The translations under genes were made by a program, and so were the position numbers. This document shows, piece after piece, positions 1 to 8,227 of a stretch of 64,000 nucleotides of DNA. The notes beneath the pieces are model-generated. The model was not told where the DNA came from and made no database searches. It saw nothing but the letters and a program-made list of their open reading frames with translations. Every line of letters begins with the position of its first letter. Position 1 is the stretch's first letter. The DNA is from Pseudomonas cremoricolorata (lineage in GTDB: Bacteria > Pseudomonadota > Gammaproteobacteria > Pseudomonadales > Pseudomonadaceae): contig NZ_CP009455.1 of assembly GCF_000759535.1 (NCBI RefSeq), positions 1,364,001 through 1,428,000 of the forward strand, in the 5' to 3' direction.

Positions 1-414
1 CTGGCCGAGATCGACGAACAGGGCCGGGTGTTCTTCCATGGCCGGCGCGATGACCAGATCAAACTGCACGGCTACCGCATCGAACTGGGCGAAGTGGATG
101 CCAAGCTGAGCGCCCTGCCCGGCGTCGGCCAGGCGGCGGCGATCGTTCTGCGGCGTCCGGACGGCACGGCGCTGCGTATGGTCGGCTTCGTCGAAACCCA
201 CGGCCACCTGCCCAAGGAAACCCTCGGCCCCCTGCCCGACGGCCTGGATGACTGGAAACAACGACTCGCCGCCAACGTGCCGGCGTATATGATTCCCTCG
301 GAACTGCTGGCCTGCGGCGGCTTTCCTACGACTGCGTCAGATAAAGTCGATCGCAAGCGCCTGGCAGCGCTGTATCAACAGGCCCGCTCGAAAAAGCCCA
401 AGGAAGCCCAATGA
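1..414 (+). CDS. Amino-acid adenylation (AMP-binding) enzyme, C-terminal end, 5' cut by window
   Basis: The frame is open from base 1, so the gene begins upstream of the window. The visible 137 residues are the C-terminal subdomain of an adenylate-forming enzyme of the NRPS/DltA type: an A8-like GYRIELGEV motif near the start and an A10-like KVDRKRL with the lysine that closes over the adenylate. Such enzymes activate an amino or aryl acid and load it on a carrier protein. The stop overlaps the next start (ATGA), so the gene is translationally coupled to the AlgF-like gene. Together with an alginate-acetylation-type partner this suggests a DltA-like loading enzyme for acylating a surface or secreted product. 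That role and the substrate are inference; no carrier protein is visible here. Confidence 0.85.
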   Translation: MAEIDEQGRVFFHGRRDDQIKLHGYRIELGEVDAKLSALPGVGQAAAIVLRRPDGTALRMVGFVETHGHLPKETLGPLPDGLDDWKQRLAANVPAYMIPSELLACGGFPTTASDKVDRKRLAALYQQARSKKPKEAQ

Positions 415-1070
415 CTATTCGTGCTGTGATGGCCGGCGTCTCGCTGCTGGTCGCTGCTGTATCTGCCCCCGTTTTCGCCGAGGGGCGCCTGGCCCAGCTG
501 TATGCGCCGCGTGCCCCCGAAGGCTCGGCGTTCATCCGCGTGCTGCAAGCCGGCGAGAAGTCGCTGAGCGTGCAGGTCGGGCGCAACGCGCCGCAGAAGC
601 TCGAAGCCGGTACCCGCGCCAGCGCCTACAACGTGGTGGAAAGCGGCAAGTCGGTGGAACTGCGCATCGGCGACGCCGTGGTCGGCAGCCTCAACCCGCC
701 AGCCGGCAGCTACCAGAGCGTGTTGCTGGACAACGGCAAGCTGGTGGTGCTGAACGACCAAAGCGCCGGCGACGATGCGCTCAAGGCCGAGCTACGTTTC
801 TACAACCTGGTCAGCGACTGCCCAACCGCCGCACTGGCGGTCGAGAATGGCCCGGCGCTGTTCACCGATGTGGCCGTCAATACCAGCCAGGCCCGCGCCA
901 TCAACCCGGTCAAGGCCAGCCTGAGCGCCAGCTGCGTCATGGCCAACAGCCAGACGCTGGAGCTGCCGCCGCTGCAACCGGGCGACCACTACGCCCTGTT
1001 CCTCACCGGCAGCGCCAGCCAGCCGACCTTGCACGGTGAACTCAGCCGCACTGCACCTTTCACTCGGTGA
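411..1070 (+). CDS. AlgF-like periplasmic protein (alginate O-acetylation family)
   Basis: A 219-residue protein with a signal peptide (hydrophobic residues about 6-20, cleavage near VFA-EG), so probably periplasmic. The body (LYAPRAPEGSAFIRVLQAG; a DALKAELRFYNL segment in the middle) resembles AlgF, the periplasmic component of alginate O-acetylation. There is no alginate operon around it. The gene overlaps the adenylation gene upstream by 4 bases and the acyl-CoA dehydrogenase downstream by 4 bases. It is therefore probably an AlgF paralogue of a separate acyl-transfer system, with AlgI/AlgJ-like genes expected upstream of the window. Family assignment is from sequence pattern; the acyl group is unknown. 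Confidence 0.75.
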   Translation: MTIRAVMAGVSLLVAAVSAPVFAEGRLAQLYAPRAPEGSAFIRVLQAGEKSLSVQVGRNAPQKLEAGTRASAYNVVESGKSVELRIGDAVVGSLNPPAGSYQSVLLDNGKLVVLNDQSAGDDALKAELRFYNLVSDCPTAALAVENGPALFTDVAVNTSQARAINPVKASLSASCVMANSQTLELPPLQPGDHYALFLTGSASQPTLHGELSRTAPFTR

Positions 1071-2203
1071 ACCCCATGCGTTCGATCTTCCGCGACGACC
1101 ACCTGCAGTTCCGTGATCAGGTACAGCGCTTCATCACCGAGCGCATCCTGCCCCACTACGCCGAGTGGGAGCGCGACGGCATCACGCCGAAATCGCTGTG
1201 GACCGACGCCGGCGCCCAAGGCCTGCTCTGCGCCGGGCTGCCCGAGCCCTATGGCGCGGGCGGTGATTTCGCCCACTCGGTGGTGGTGATCGAAGAACTG
1301 GCCCGAGCCAACTGCCTGGGCATCGGCTTTTCCATCCATTCCGACATGGTCGCGCCGTATCTTTTCCACCTCGGTACGCCTGAGCAGAAAGACCGCTGGC
1401 TGCCGGCCATGGCCGCTGGCGAGCTCATCGGCGCCATCGCCATGACTGAACCCGGCGCCGGCAGCGACCTCAAGGCGATCCGCTGCCGCGCCCGCCGTGA
1501 GGGCGAGCATTACGTGCTCAACGGGCAGAAGACCTTCATCACCAATGGCGTCAACGCCGGCCTGATCATCGTCGCGGCCAGCACCGACCCCGACCTCGGC
1601 GCCCTGGGCATCTCGTTGTTCTGTGTCGAGGCCGGCACGCCCGGCCTGAGCAAAGGCCCGGCCATGGCCAAAGTCGGCCAGCATGCGCAAGACACGTGCG
1701 AGCTGTTCTTCGACGACTTGCGCATTCCTGCCGACTGCCTGCTGGGTGAAGAGAACGCCGGCTTCAAGCACATGGCTGTGGAGCTGGCCCGCGAACGCCT
1801 GGCCATCGCCCTGCGCGGCGCTGCCCATGCCGAAGGGATGCTCGCCGACACCCTGACCTACACCCGTGGGCGCAAGGTGTTCGGCAAACGCGTCATCGAT
1901 CACCAGCACAACCGCTTCCTGCTCGCCGACGCCTCGGCACAGCTGACCATGCTGCGGGTGTTTCTCGATCATTGCGTGCAGCAGCTGCTGGAAGACACCC
2001 TCGACCCAGTGGTCGCCGCCATGGCCAAGCTCAATGCCACCGAACTGCAAGGCAAGATTCTCGACCAGTTGCTGCAATTGCACGGCGGCTACGGCTACAG
2101 CAGTGAATACGGCATCGGCCGCGCCTGGGCCGATGCGCGGCCGCTGCGCATCTATGGCGGCAGCAGCGAGATCATGCGGGAAATCATCGGCCGCGACCTG
2201 TAA
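1067..2203 (+). CDS. Acyl-CoA dehydrogenase family flavoprotein
   Basis: About 378 residues, the usual length for soluble FAD-dependent acyl-CoA dehydrogenases. Hallmarks are AMTEPGAGSDL near residue 128 (flavin-contacting loop), a GYGYSSEY segment near residue 343 and a C-terminal RIYGGSSEIMRE. The position that holds the catalytic Glu in medium-chain enzymes (IYEGT) is Gly here. A Glu in VELARERLAIAL (about residue 240) matches the relocated base of long-chain/isovaleryl types. A GTG start overlaps the AlgF-like gene by 4 bases; an in-frame ATG lies 9 bases later. Being coupled to an adenylation enzyme, it could act on a carrier-bound aminoacyl group, as PltE-type prolyl dehydrogenases do, rather than in beta-oxidation. 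That is inference. Confidence 0.85.
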   Translation: MNPMRSIFRDDHLQFRDQVQRFITERILPHYAEWERDGITPKSLWTDAGAQGLLCAGLPEPYGAGGDFAHSVVVIEELARANCLGIGFSIHSDMVAPYLFHLGTPEQKDRWLPAMAAGELIGAIAMTEPGAGSDLKAIRCRARREGEHYVLNGQKTFITNGVNAGLIIVAASTDPDLGALGISLFCVEAGTPGLSKGPAMAKVGQHAQDTCELFFDDLRIPADCLLGEENAGFKHMAVELARERLAIALRGAAHAEGMLADTLTYTRGRKVFGKRVIDHQHNRFLLADASAQLTMLRVFLDHCVQQLLEDTLDPVVAAMAKLNATELQGKILDQLLQLHGGYGYSSEYGIGRAWADARPLRIYGGSSEIMREIIGRDL

Positions 2204-2215
2204 GCCAGGCGCGCT

Positions 2216-3241
2216 TCAGCGCTTGAGCCACTCCTCGCGCAGCCGCCGTGCGCGGGGTTCGTCGCTCAAGGCCCAGGGGTCGAGGGCGAAGGCCACCACC
2301 TGCTCGGCGCCGGTGCTGCGTGCCCACTCCAGCTGACGCAGCACCCGCGGGTAATCCGCCGAGCGGGCCTTGAATTCACTGCCGTCGGGGTTCTGGGCCG
2401 GCAGTTGCTCGAACAATTCCACCACCACCTCGAACGGCGCCCGAAGTCGGCGTAGTTCCAGCAGCAGCGGCTCGATGGCCAGCAGGTTGCCCAGCCCGGC
2501 CACGCCGACTCCGTCCTGAACCATCGGCAGCAATGGCGCAGCATCCAGCAACACGCTCCACAGCTGCGCCAGCGAGCCTTGGGTGGGCAGCACACTGAAA
2601 TAGGTGGAAATCGCCGCATTGCGGTTGCTGTACTGCAGCACGCTGCGCGACATTGCCTGCAGCCACTGCGCCAGGCGCTGCTGACGATCATCGGTGGCCC
2701 AGTGGTATTGCTCGAGCTCATAGGGGATGTACCAGCCGGCGAAGGCCCGGTGCTGCGGCCACGGCGCGCTGGCCAGGTACTGGCGGGTGGTCACCAGGCT
2801 GCTGTCGAAGAACGCCGCCTGCTCGCCCGGCTCGGCCGACAGCGCCTGCCACCAGGCATTGTCGAAGGGCAACCCGACCTGCACCTGCATGCCTTCGTCG
2901 TGGGCGATGTCCAGCACCGTGCGCAGCAGCGATTCAGGGATCATCCACGCCGCCTCGCCGCCGATCAGCCCGACCCATTGCAGGGTCAGGGTGCGACAGC
3001 CCATCTCGGCCATGGCCGCCAGCCGCTCGCGCCACTGCGCGGGGGTCAGATCGGCGTGGCTTTTCCACAGTTGCAGGAAACTGCCTTGCACGCCCACCGG
3101 AGGCGTACAGCCCGGCAGCCCGGCGAACAACGGCGCGCAGGCCAGGAAGGAGAGCAGCTGGCGGCGGCGCAAGGGAAAGTGAGAGATGGCGAAATCCTTT
3201 TTTATCGTAGGAATCAGGGGCAATCGCTCGAGCCCGGCCAT
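2216..3241 (-). CDS. DUF4434-type putative lipoprotein
   Basis: A 341-residue ORF convergent with the preceding operon. After about 25 residues it has an arginine-rich run (RRRQLLSFLA) and a lipobox-like AGLPGC, suggesting an exported lipoprotein that may use the Tat route. The rest reads as a TIM-barrel-like DUF4434 protein (GSFLQLWKSHADLTPAQW, LTLQWVGL, AGWYIPYELEQYHW), a family found beside polysaccharide genes and resembling glycoside hydrolases. The true start may lie inside the first 20 codons, because the ATG puts an unusual extension before the signal sequence. Substrate unknown. Confidence 0.7.
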   Translation of the reverse strand: MAGLERLPLIPTIKKDFAISHFPLRRRQLLSFLACAPLFAGLPGCTPPVGVQGSFLQLWKSHADLTPAQWRERLAAMAEMGCRTLTLQWVGLIGGEAAWMIPESLLRTVLDIAHDEGMQVQVGLPFDNAWWQALSAEPGEQAAFFDSSLVTTRQYLASAPWPQHRAFAGWYIPYELEQYHWATDDRQQRLAQWLQAMSRSVLQYSNRNAAISTYFSVLPTQGSLAQLWSVLLDAAPLLPMVQDGVGVAGLGNLLAIEPLLLELRRLRAPFEVVVELFEQLPAQNPDGSEFKARSADYPRVLRQLEWARSTGAEQVVAFALDPWALSDEPRARRLREEWLKR

Positions 3242-3283
3242 TCTAGCGCTCCGTCATCCCGCACGGCACCCTCGCGCTGTGGA

Positions 3284-3308
3284 TTCGGCCTGCCGGTCGC
3301 AGGCCGAA
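3284..3308. terminator. Perfect 10-bp inverted repeat (terminator-like)
   Basis: TTCGGCCTGC and GCAGGCCGAA flank a 5-base loop in the gap between the broken oxidoreductase gene and the DUF4434 gene. There is no T-tract on either side, so it is a stable hairpin whose role as terminator is only suggested by position. Confidence 0.4.
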
Positions 3309-3314
3309 CCTGGC

Positions 3315-4552
3315 TTACGCGGGCACCGCCACCCGCTCGAAGCGACTCGCCAGGAACGGCGTGAGGTCCAGCGGCGTCGCCTCGTTGTGGATAACCTTGT
3401 CGAGCAACACCCCGGTAATGGCCGAGGTGAGCATCCCGGTACGGAAGTGTCCACAGGCATTGAAGTAGCCCGGCATTTCATCCACAGGCCCGAGAATCGG
3501 CAGTTCATCGGGCGAACCCGGCCGCAAACCGGCCCAGGTCCGCTTGAGATTGACCCCCGCCAGCTGCGGCATGCAGCGGATCGCGCCCTGCACCAGGCTG
3601 GTGATTTCCGGGACTGTGGTGGTCACGTCGAAGCCCTTTTCTTCCGTGGTGCTGCCGATGAGGATTTCGCCGTTGTCCTTCTGCGCCAGGTAGCAATCGC
3701 TGGTGGTGATGCAGCCGTCGAGCAGCCTGGGCATGCGCTCGGTGAGCACGATCTGGCCTTTAACCGGGTTGACCGGCAGGCGCGTGCCGGTGGCCCACTC
3801 ACTGAGTTCGGCGGCCCAGGCGCCGGCAGCGTTGATCAACGTGTCGCAGTGAAAATCCCCGGCCTGCTCGGTGCGCACGCCCTTGATCCGCCCGCCGTGA
3901 TGCAGCACCTGGCTGACGCGGGTATTGGGGTACAGGTCGACGCCGTTCTGGCGCGCCGCCTCCATGTAGGCATCGCACAAACGGAACGGGCTGAGCTGGT
4001 GGTCGCAGAGAAACTCCAGGGCGCCATGGGCCTGCTCGGTGATGGCCGGCTCGGCCTGGCGCAGCGCCTGACGGTCGAGCCAGCGGATCTGCGCCTGCAA
4101 GTGCGGAATGTGGCGCACGATGTGTTCGGCGTAGAGCTGGTCTTCGTCGTCCTGAATCACGTATTTGAGGCCCGTGCGCTCGAACTTGAAGTCCATGCCG
4201 TGGCGGGCGATCAACTCTTCGTGCAGCTGTGGGTACAGCGCGTTGGATTGCAGGGCCAGGTCGAAGAAGCACTCGGGCAGGATGTGCGGCGTGCTCGAAT
4301 CCACCGCCACAGCCGCCCCGTGGGCCTGACGCTTGGCCTGGGACGAGAGCATGCGGAAGAAGATCACTCCGCAGCCCAGCCCACCGACTCACCGATGGCC
4401 CACAGCCCGCCGGCCGAGGCGCGCGTGGCATTGCCGGGGCGTTTGTCGTCGATCAGGGCGATGCGCAGGTTGCCGCGTTTGGACAGTTGATACGCGCAGG
4501 ACGCGCCGATCACCCCGGCGCCGGCGATGACGATGTCGTAGGTCTTGTTCAT
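3315..4552 (-). pseudogene. HcnC-like FAD-dependent amino-acid oxidoreductase subunit, frameshifted
   Basis: The gene starts at MNKTYDIVIAGAGVIG (dinucleotide-binding GxGxxG), 2 bases after the stop of the HcnB-like gene. It reads well for about 58 codons to LWAIGESVG and then runs into a stop. The rest of the protein (FFRMLS through HFRTGMLTSAITG) continues in another frame to 3315. Restoring one C near 4378-4383 would give an uninterrupted DadA/HcnC-like protein of about 412 residues. Members oxidise amino acids with FAD as part of a membrane-linked complex. Either the gene is newly inactivated or the base was lost in sequencing or assembly; the lack of any other lesion fits either a very recent mutation or an error. 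Confidence 0.85.
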
Positions 4553-4554
4553 GT

Positions 4555-5949
4555 TCAGGCCTCCGTGCCCAGGTGCTGAAATGCCGAGAAGGGAATCGGC
4601 TCGAGCGGGAAGCGCGGGCGCAGCCAGCCGACATCGGCACGCCCGGTGGCGGCGCGCAGGCGGTCGCTGCAATAGCCGACGCACATGCGCCCCTGGCAGT
4701 CGCCCATGCTCACCCGCGTGCGCATCTTCAGGCTGGCCATGTCCTCCACGCCTTGCGCCAAGGCCAGGTCGATGGCCTCGCGCCTGACCTGCTCGCAGCG
4801 GCAAATCACCGTATCGGGCTGGGCCAGCTCGATCTGCGCCGGCCCCCGCGCGGTGTAGCGCTCGACCCCGGAGCGGAACCGTGTGATCGCCGCCAGCCGA
4901 CCCAGGTAGCGCTCGCGGCGCTCGATGGCCTGCTCGGCATCCAGCACCCCGCGCTGGTGCAGCATCGACACCGCAGCGATACGCCCGGTAAGCATCGCCG
5001 CCTCACCGCCACGAATGCCGCCCATGTCGCCGGCCAGGTGAATGTGCGCCAGGCTGCTCTGCTGCCAGACGTTGCAGTCGGCGCGCAGGTAGCCGTCGTC
5101 ACTGAAACCATGGGCCAGGCCCAATTGCTGGCTGAGCTGGGTGCGCGGAATGAAGCCATAGCCCACCGCCAGGGTCTGCGCCGGCTGGCGCTGGACACGG
5201 CTCATGTCCGCCTGCCAGTGCGCGTCATACGGCGCCACGCTGACGCCGCTCAGTTCAGCCTCGCCCTGGGCACTGACCACGCCCCAGCCGTAATGCATGT
5301 CGATGCCGTGCAGCTTCATGTAGCCGAGCATGCTCAGGCCATCGAGAAACAGCTGCGGCTTGTTCATCAACGCCAGGCTTTGCCGGGCGATACGGCTGAA
5401 GGCGCAGGCCTCGTACACCCCCACCACCTTCGCCCCGGCCGCATGCAACTGGCAGGCGACCAAGGGCAGCAACGGCCCGGTGCCGGCGATCAGCGTGCCG
5501 CCCAGCGGCTTGACCACGTTGCTCTTGATCTGCAACTGCAACCCGCCCAGCAGCATCACCCCCGGCAGCGTCCAGCCCGGAAACGGCACGGCGCGCTCAT
5601 GGCAACCTGCGGCCAGCAGCAAGTGACTGTAGTCGAGCGGCTGCAGGTGCTCGTGCTCATCGAGCACCATCAGGCGCTGCGCGTCGCCGCCGACCACCCG
5701 GCTGCCCAGGCGCACGTCGACGTGTTCGGCGCAAGCGGCAAAGTCGGCGTGCAACTGCTTGAGCGCCTTGCTGTAGCGTGCCCCCAGATACCCCAGGTCG
5801 ACCCCCGCACGCAGCGGCCCGCGATACACCACCCCACCCAGGCGCGAGGCCTCGTCGACCAGCACACTGGCCACCCCCGCACCGGCCAGCTCGATGGCCG
5901 CCGCCATGCCTGCCGAACCCCCGCCGACGATCACCGGACGCAGGCTCAT
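4555..5949 (-). CDS. HcnB-like FAD/NAD(P)-binding subunit of an amino-acid dehydrogenase complex
   Basis: The start at MSLRPVIVGGGSAG is chosen because its ATG overlaps the stop of the upstream ferredoxin-like gene by 4 bases; 464 residues. N-terminal Rossmann motif VIVGGGSAGMAAA, a second nucleotide-binding region (LIAGTGPLLPLVA), HLAGDMGGIRGG near the FAD site, and a C-terminal BFD-like [2Fe-2S] segment with TVICRCEQV and GDCQGRMCVGYC. This is the middle subunit of HcnABC-type complexes, which include hydrogen cyanide synthase, D-hydroxyproline dehydrogenase and opine oxidases. The order small Fe-S, large FAD, small FAD matches hcnABC. I see no Anr-type box upstream, so cyanide synthesis is possible but not shown. 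Confidence 0.8.
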   Translation of the reverse strand: MSLRPVIVGGGSAGMAAAIELAGAGVASVLVDEASRLGGVVYRGPLRAGVDLGYLGARYSKALKQLHADFAACAEHVDVRLGSRVVGGDAQRLMVLDEHEHLQPLDYSHLLLAAGCHERAVPFPGWTLPGVMLLGGLQLQIKSNVVKPLGGTLIAGTGPLLPLVACQLHAAGAKVVGVYEACAFSRIARQSLALMNKPQLFLDGLSMLGYMKLHGIDMHYGWGVVSAQGEAELSGVSVAPYDAHWQADMSRVQRQPAQTLAVGYGFIPRTQLSQQLGLAHGFSDDGYLRADCNVWQQSSLAHIHLAGDMGGIRGGEAAMLTGRIAAVSMLHQRGVLDAEQAIERRERYLGRLAAITRFRSGVERYTARGPAQIELAQPDTVICRCEQVRREAIDLALAQGVEDMASLKMRTRVSMGDCQGRMCVGYCSDRLRAATGRADVGWLRPRFPLEPIPFSAFQHLGTEA

Positions 5950-6251
5950 GACGCCTCCCCGGCAACCACGGCATTGACCTGGGTTTCGATGCGCATGCCC
6001 GCGCGCACCACGGTCTGACACGCCCGCCGCTTGGCCCGCCCATCGATCGCCACCAGGCAGCAATGGCACACGCCCATGCCGCAGAACGCGCCACTGAGCT
6101 GCCCATGATCGTTGCGCGCCACCTGGCGCAACCCCACCGCGTTGAGCACGCTGAGCACGGTTTCACCGGCCGCCGCCGTCACCGCCGTACCGTTGACCTG
6201 CAATGACAGTTGATCCGCCGCCAGCGGCTGGATATCGAGGATTCGTTCCAT
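5946..6251 (-). CDS. HcnA-like [2Fe-2S] small subunit
   Basis: A 101-residue protein with a ferredoxin-like N-terminal fold and the cluster-binding set CGMGVCHCC followed by a fourth Cys in RRACQT. It passes electrons between subunits in three-component amino-acid dehydrogenases. It is the first gene of the trio, and its stop overlaps the HcnB-like start (ATGA). The 190 bases upstream hold the promoter region, where I found no clear operator. The complex is probably non-functional here because the third subunit is frameshifted. Confidence 0.8.
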   Translation of the reverse strand: MERILDIQPLAADQLSLQVNGTAVTAAAGETVLSVLNAVGLRQVARNDHGQLSGAFCGMGVCHCCLVAIDGRAKRRACQTVVRAGMRIETQVNAVVAGEAS

Positions 6252-6442
6252 GAAGGTGCCTGCCTTATCGTCCGAGAGTGAAAAGGCCGGCCAACATAAG
6301 TCAGGGGTAGGGCAGGAAAGTTGATCTGTGCCGGGCTTGCAGCGGTTAGTCCGCCAGCGCTGACGACTGGTGCACAGGGCAAGCCGCAGCGCTGATCGGG
6401 CGTGTGTTCAGCCCGGACAGCGCGGCAGGCAGCGATCGAGTC

Positions 6443-6859
6443 TTAGCGATCGGTCTTGACGCGTCGCTCGACGAACCGATAGTCAGACTGACAATCGCTT
6501 GCAGGCGACGCCTGCGTGTTGACCACCTCGAGCGTGTCGGCGTCGAGCAGCCGATACGTGTAGACATCCGGTTTGTCGACCCCGGCAGTGTGCATTACCC
6601 AATTGCCCTCTTTGGCGGTCCAGGTGCCCGACTCGGACTGGATGAACTGAGTCTTCTCGGGATCTTGGTAAAACGCGATCTTGAACTGCCCAGCTGCGTC
6701 AAAGCTGACGTTCCACGACAACGGCTGGCAGGGCCCCTCGGCATCACGCGTACCCGTCCACTGCCCGACCAACGCTGGGTCGATGTCCGCAGCCGATGCC
6801 GCAGTACAGTGCAGGCTGATCAGTAGGAAGGTTGAGGCAAGGTAGGAAAGTCTATTCAT
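6443..6859 (-). CDS. Small secreted protein of unknown function
   Basis: The start at MNRLSYLAS is preferred over an ATG 15 bases upstream because GGAG lies 8 bases before it. 138 residues with a signal peptide ending near ASAAD. The mature part (VGQWTGTRDAEGPC, AFYQDPEKTQ, GTWTAKEGNWVM) has the rhythm of a small lipocalin-like or beta-sandwich periplasmic protein. Two cysteines, one near the N-terminus of the mature protein and one in SDCQSDYRF, may form a disulphide. I do not recognise the family. Confidence 0.6.
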   Translation of the reverse strand: MNRLSYLASTFLLISLHCTAASAADIDPALVGQWTGTRDAEGPCQPLSWNVSFDAAGQFKIAFYQDPEKTQFIQSESGTWTAKEGNWVMHTAGVDKPDVYTYRLLDADTLEVVNTQASPASDCQSDYRFVERRVKTDR

Positions 6860-6933
6860 TGGTGCTCCATGCAAGGGTTATCCAAACTGAGCCACGGCCC
6901 TTCGGCAGACACGTGACAGCCTTTGGACGAAGC

Positions 6934-7419
6934 TCAACGCCCTTGGTTCACGGCCTCCCCGGAAAGGCGCTTGGGCAAGAACCAGAACGCCGTCAGCCCC
7001 AACGTAACGGCGCTCATCACGAAGCCTGGCAACAGCGACAACATCTGCTCGACAACGCCTCCCTCCTCGCGGCCACTGGAAATGATCAGCAGCATGGCCA
7101 GCGACCAACCCAACGCCACACCGGCACCCGCCAGTGCGATGGTCAGGTAGTTCCTCCGGCAGCCCTCGACCTTCCTCATACTTATCCACAAGCCAATGAC
7201 AAAGGCCGGAATCAGAAACAGCAGCTGCGCCAGCAGCGGCATCACCAGAAACAACGAGAACAGCTCGCCAGCCCTGACCTCACCGATCAACTTGGGCTTG
7301 CTGAACACCGCGACCATCACCGAAATCAGGATGAACGGAACCAGCGCCAGACCGGCGAAGAATGGGCACAGGAGGAAGGCGAAGAAGACTTTGCGGCGGG
7401 GGTAGTGAGGTGGGGGCAT
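6934..7419 (-). CDS. Integral membrane protein, unknown function
   Basis: 161 residues from MPPPHYPRRK (an ATG 57 bases upstream is possible). Four hydrophobic segments are apparent, starting around VFFAFLLCPF, LFSLFLVMPLL, LTIALAGAGVAL and MLSLLPGFVMS. It has positively charged ends and no catalytic motif. It is a standalone gene with a short gap to the secreted protein downstream. No family recognised. Confidence 0.55.
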   Translation of the reverse strand: MPPPHYPRRKVFFAFLLCPFFAGLALVPFILISVMVAVFSKPKLIGEVRAGELFSLFLVMPLLAQLLFLIPAFVIGLWISMRKVEGCRRNYLTIALAGAGVALGWSLAMLLIISSGREEGGVVEQMLSLLPGFVMSAVTLGLTAFWFLPKRLSGEAVNQGR

Positions 7420-7684
7420 GAAGTGGTCTCTTGGACCGGGTTGCGTACGGTGATGGAATGGTTGGTGCTTGATCATCAGAACGCCGGCTCCCTGAGCCTT
7501 CTGGCAGATTCAGCTGGAAAATAGGGTGTAGCTCACGGCGAGGGTATGCGTCGATGCGCAGGGGCGTAGCAGGCTGATTGCCATGCCGGCCTTACCGAGT
7601 TGCAACCTGCAGCAGGGTCGTCGTCAGTCGAACATTCCTTGAATTTCATCCAGCGTCGGCATCGCTGCGGGCACGACCGCTAAC

Positions 7685-7904
7685 TCACAGTCCAGCAACC
7701 TTATCAAACAACTTCCCAGCCTTCACGAAAACGGTCGCCTCCGCTCCCGCTACCGCAGCGCCGGTCACCAGATCCTTGACCCACTTAATCTTAGTTACCG
7801 CAAGATCATCTATCTTTCTAGCAGCGCCACCAGTAGCTTTCGTACTCGAGGTTGCACTCGGCCTGGGATCTGAGTAGCAGCTTCGCTTGTCGCTTTTGTA
7901 CCAA
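7685..7904 (-). pseudogene. Remnant of a displaced CdiA toxin tip
   Basis: It begins directly after the stop of the immunity-like gene upstream with VGTKATSEAATQIPGRVQ, which matches the segment following the conserved junction in the active CdiA (GTKSTGESAIHVPSRVQ). A frameshift then leads into a second frame coding GGAARKIDDLAVTKIKWVK and ending with FDKVAGL at a stop. It has no start codon and no downstream immunity gene. This is the last recognisable fragment of the toxin-tip array. Confidence 0.55.
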
Positions 7905-8225
7905 CTAACCTACTTTAAACGGATCAAATAATATGTTTTTCCCTAAAGACCTCGCCTTAAGCATTAGACTTACCATCAATTGAACTCCTTCGGAGATTAG
8001 AGGATTGATGCTTGCAACAGAAAATAGCTCACCTAAAAGCGAATCAATCTGCTCCCCAGAAAACATATCATAATCATCGAAGCTTAAACTGGAGAGAATT
8101 GGATATTGCTTGACATTAAGGCGAAAGAAAAAATTTGCCAAACCCAAAGGGATCTCAATTTCATTAAGACAACCGTCTCGCCCCATGGACGCTAACTCTT
8201 TATCCCATATCATCAAATAATACAT
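7905..8225 (-). CDS. CDI immunity-type protein of displaced module
   Basis: 106 residues, AT-rich, no signal peptide, acidic. Its ATG lies 2 bases after the stop of the decayed CdiA C-terminal module upstream, the position of cdiI genes. Immunity proteins bind and block the cognate toxin in the cytoplasm. Assignment rests on position and size; the sequence (NEIEIPLGLANFFFRLNV, SLSFDDYDMFSGEQID) matches no family I know. It may still protect against sister cells that use the matching toxin. Confidence 0.55.
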   Translation of the reverse strand: MYYLMIWDKELASMGRDGCLNEIEIPLGLANFFFRLNVKQYPILSSLSFDDYDMFSGEQIDSLLGELFSVASINPLISEGVQLMVSLMLKARSLGKNILFDPFKVG

Positions 8226-8227
8226 GA

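Noticed and set aside
3186..6018. Long plus-strand frames (3,186-4,490 and 4,573-6,018)
   Set aside because: Antisense of the well-supported oxidoreductase genes; composition is that of a shadow frame rich in Arg, Ala and His.
3315..6251. Hydrogen cyanide synthase hcnABC
   Set aside because: Order and motifs fit, but the family also holds hydroxyproline and opine oxidases; no Anr-like box seen upstream, so the specific name is not given.
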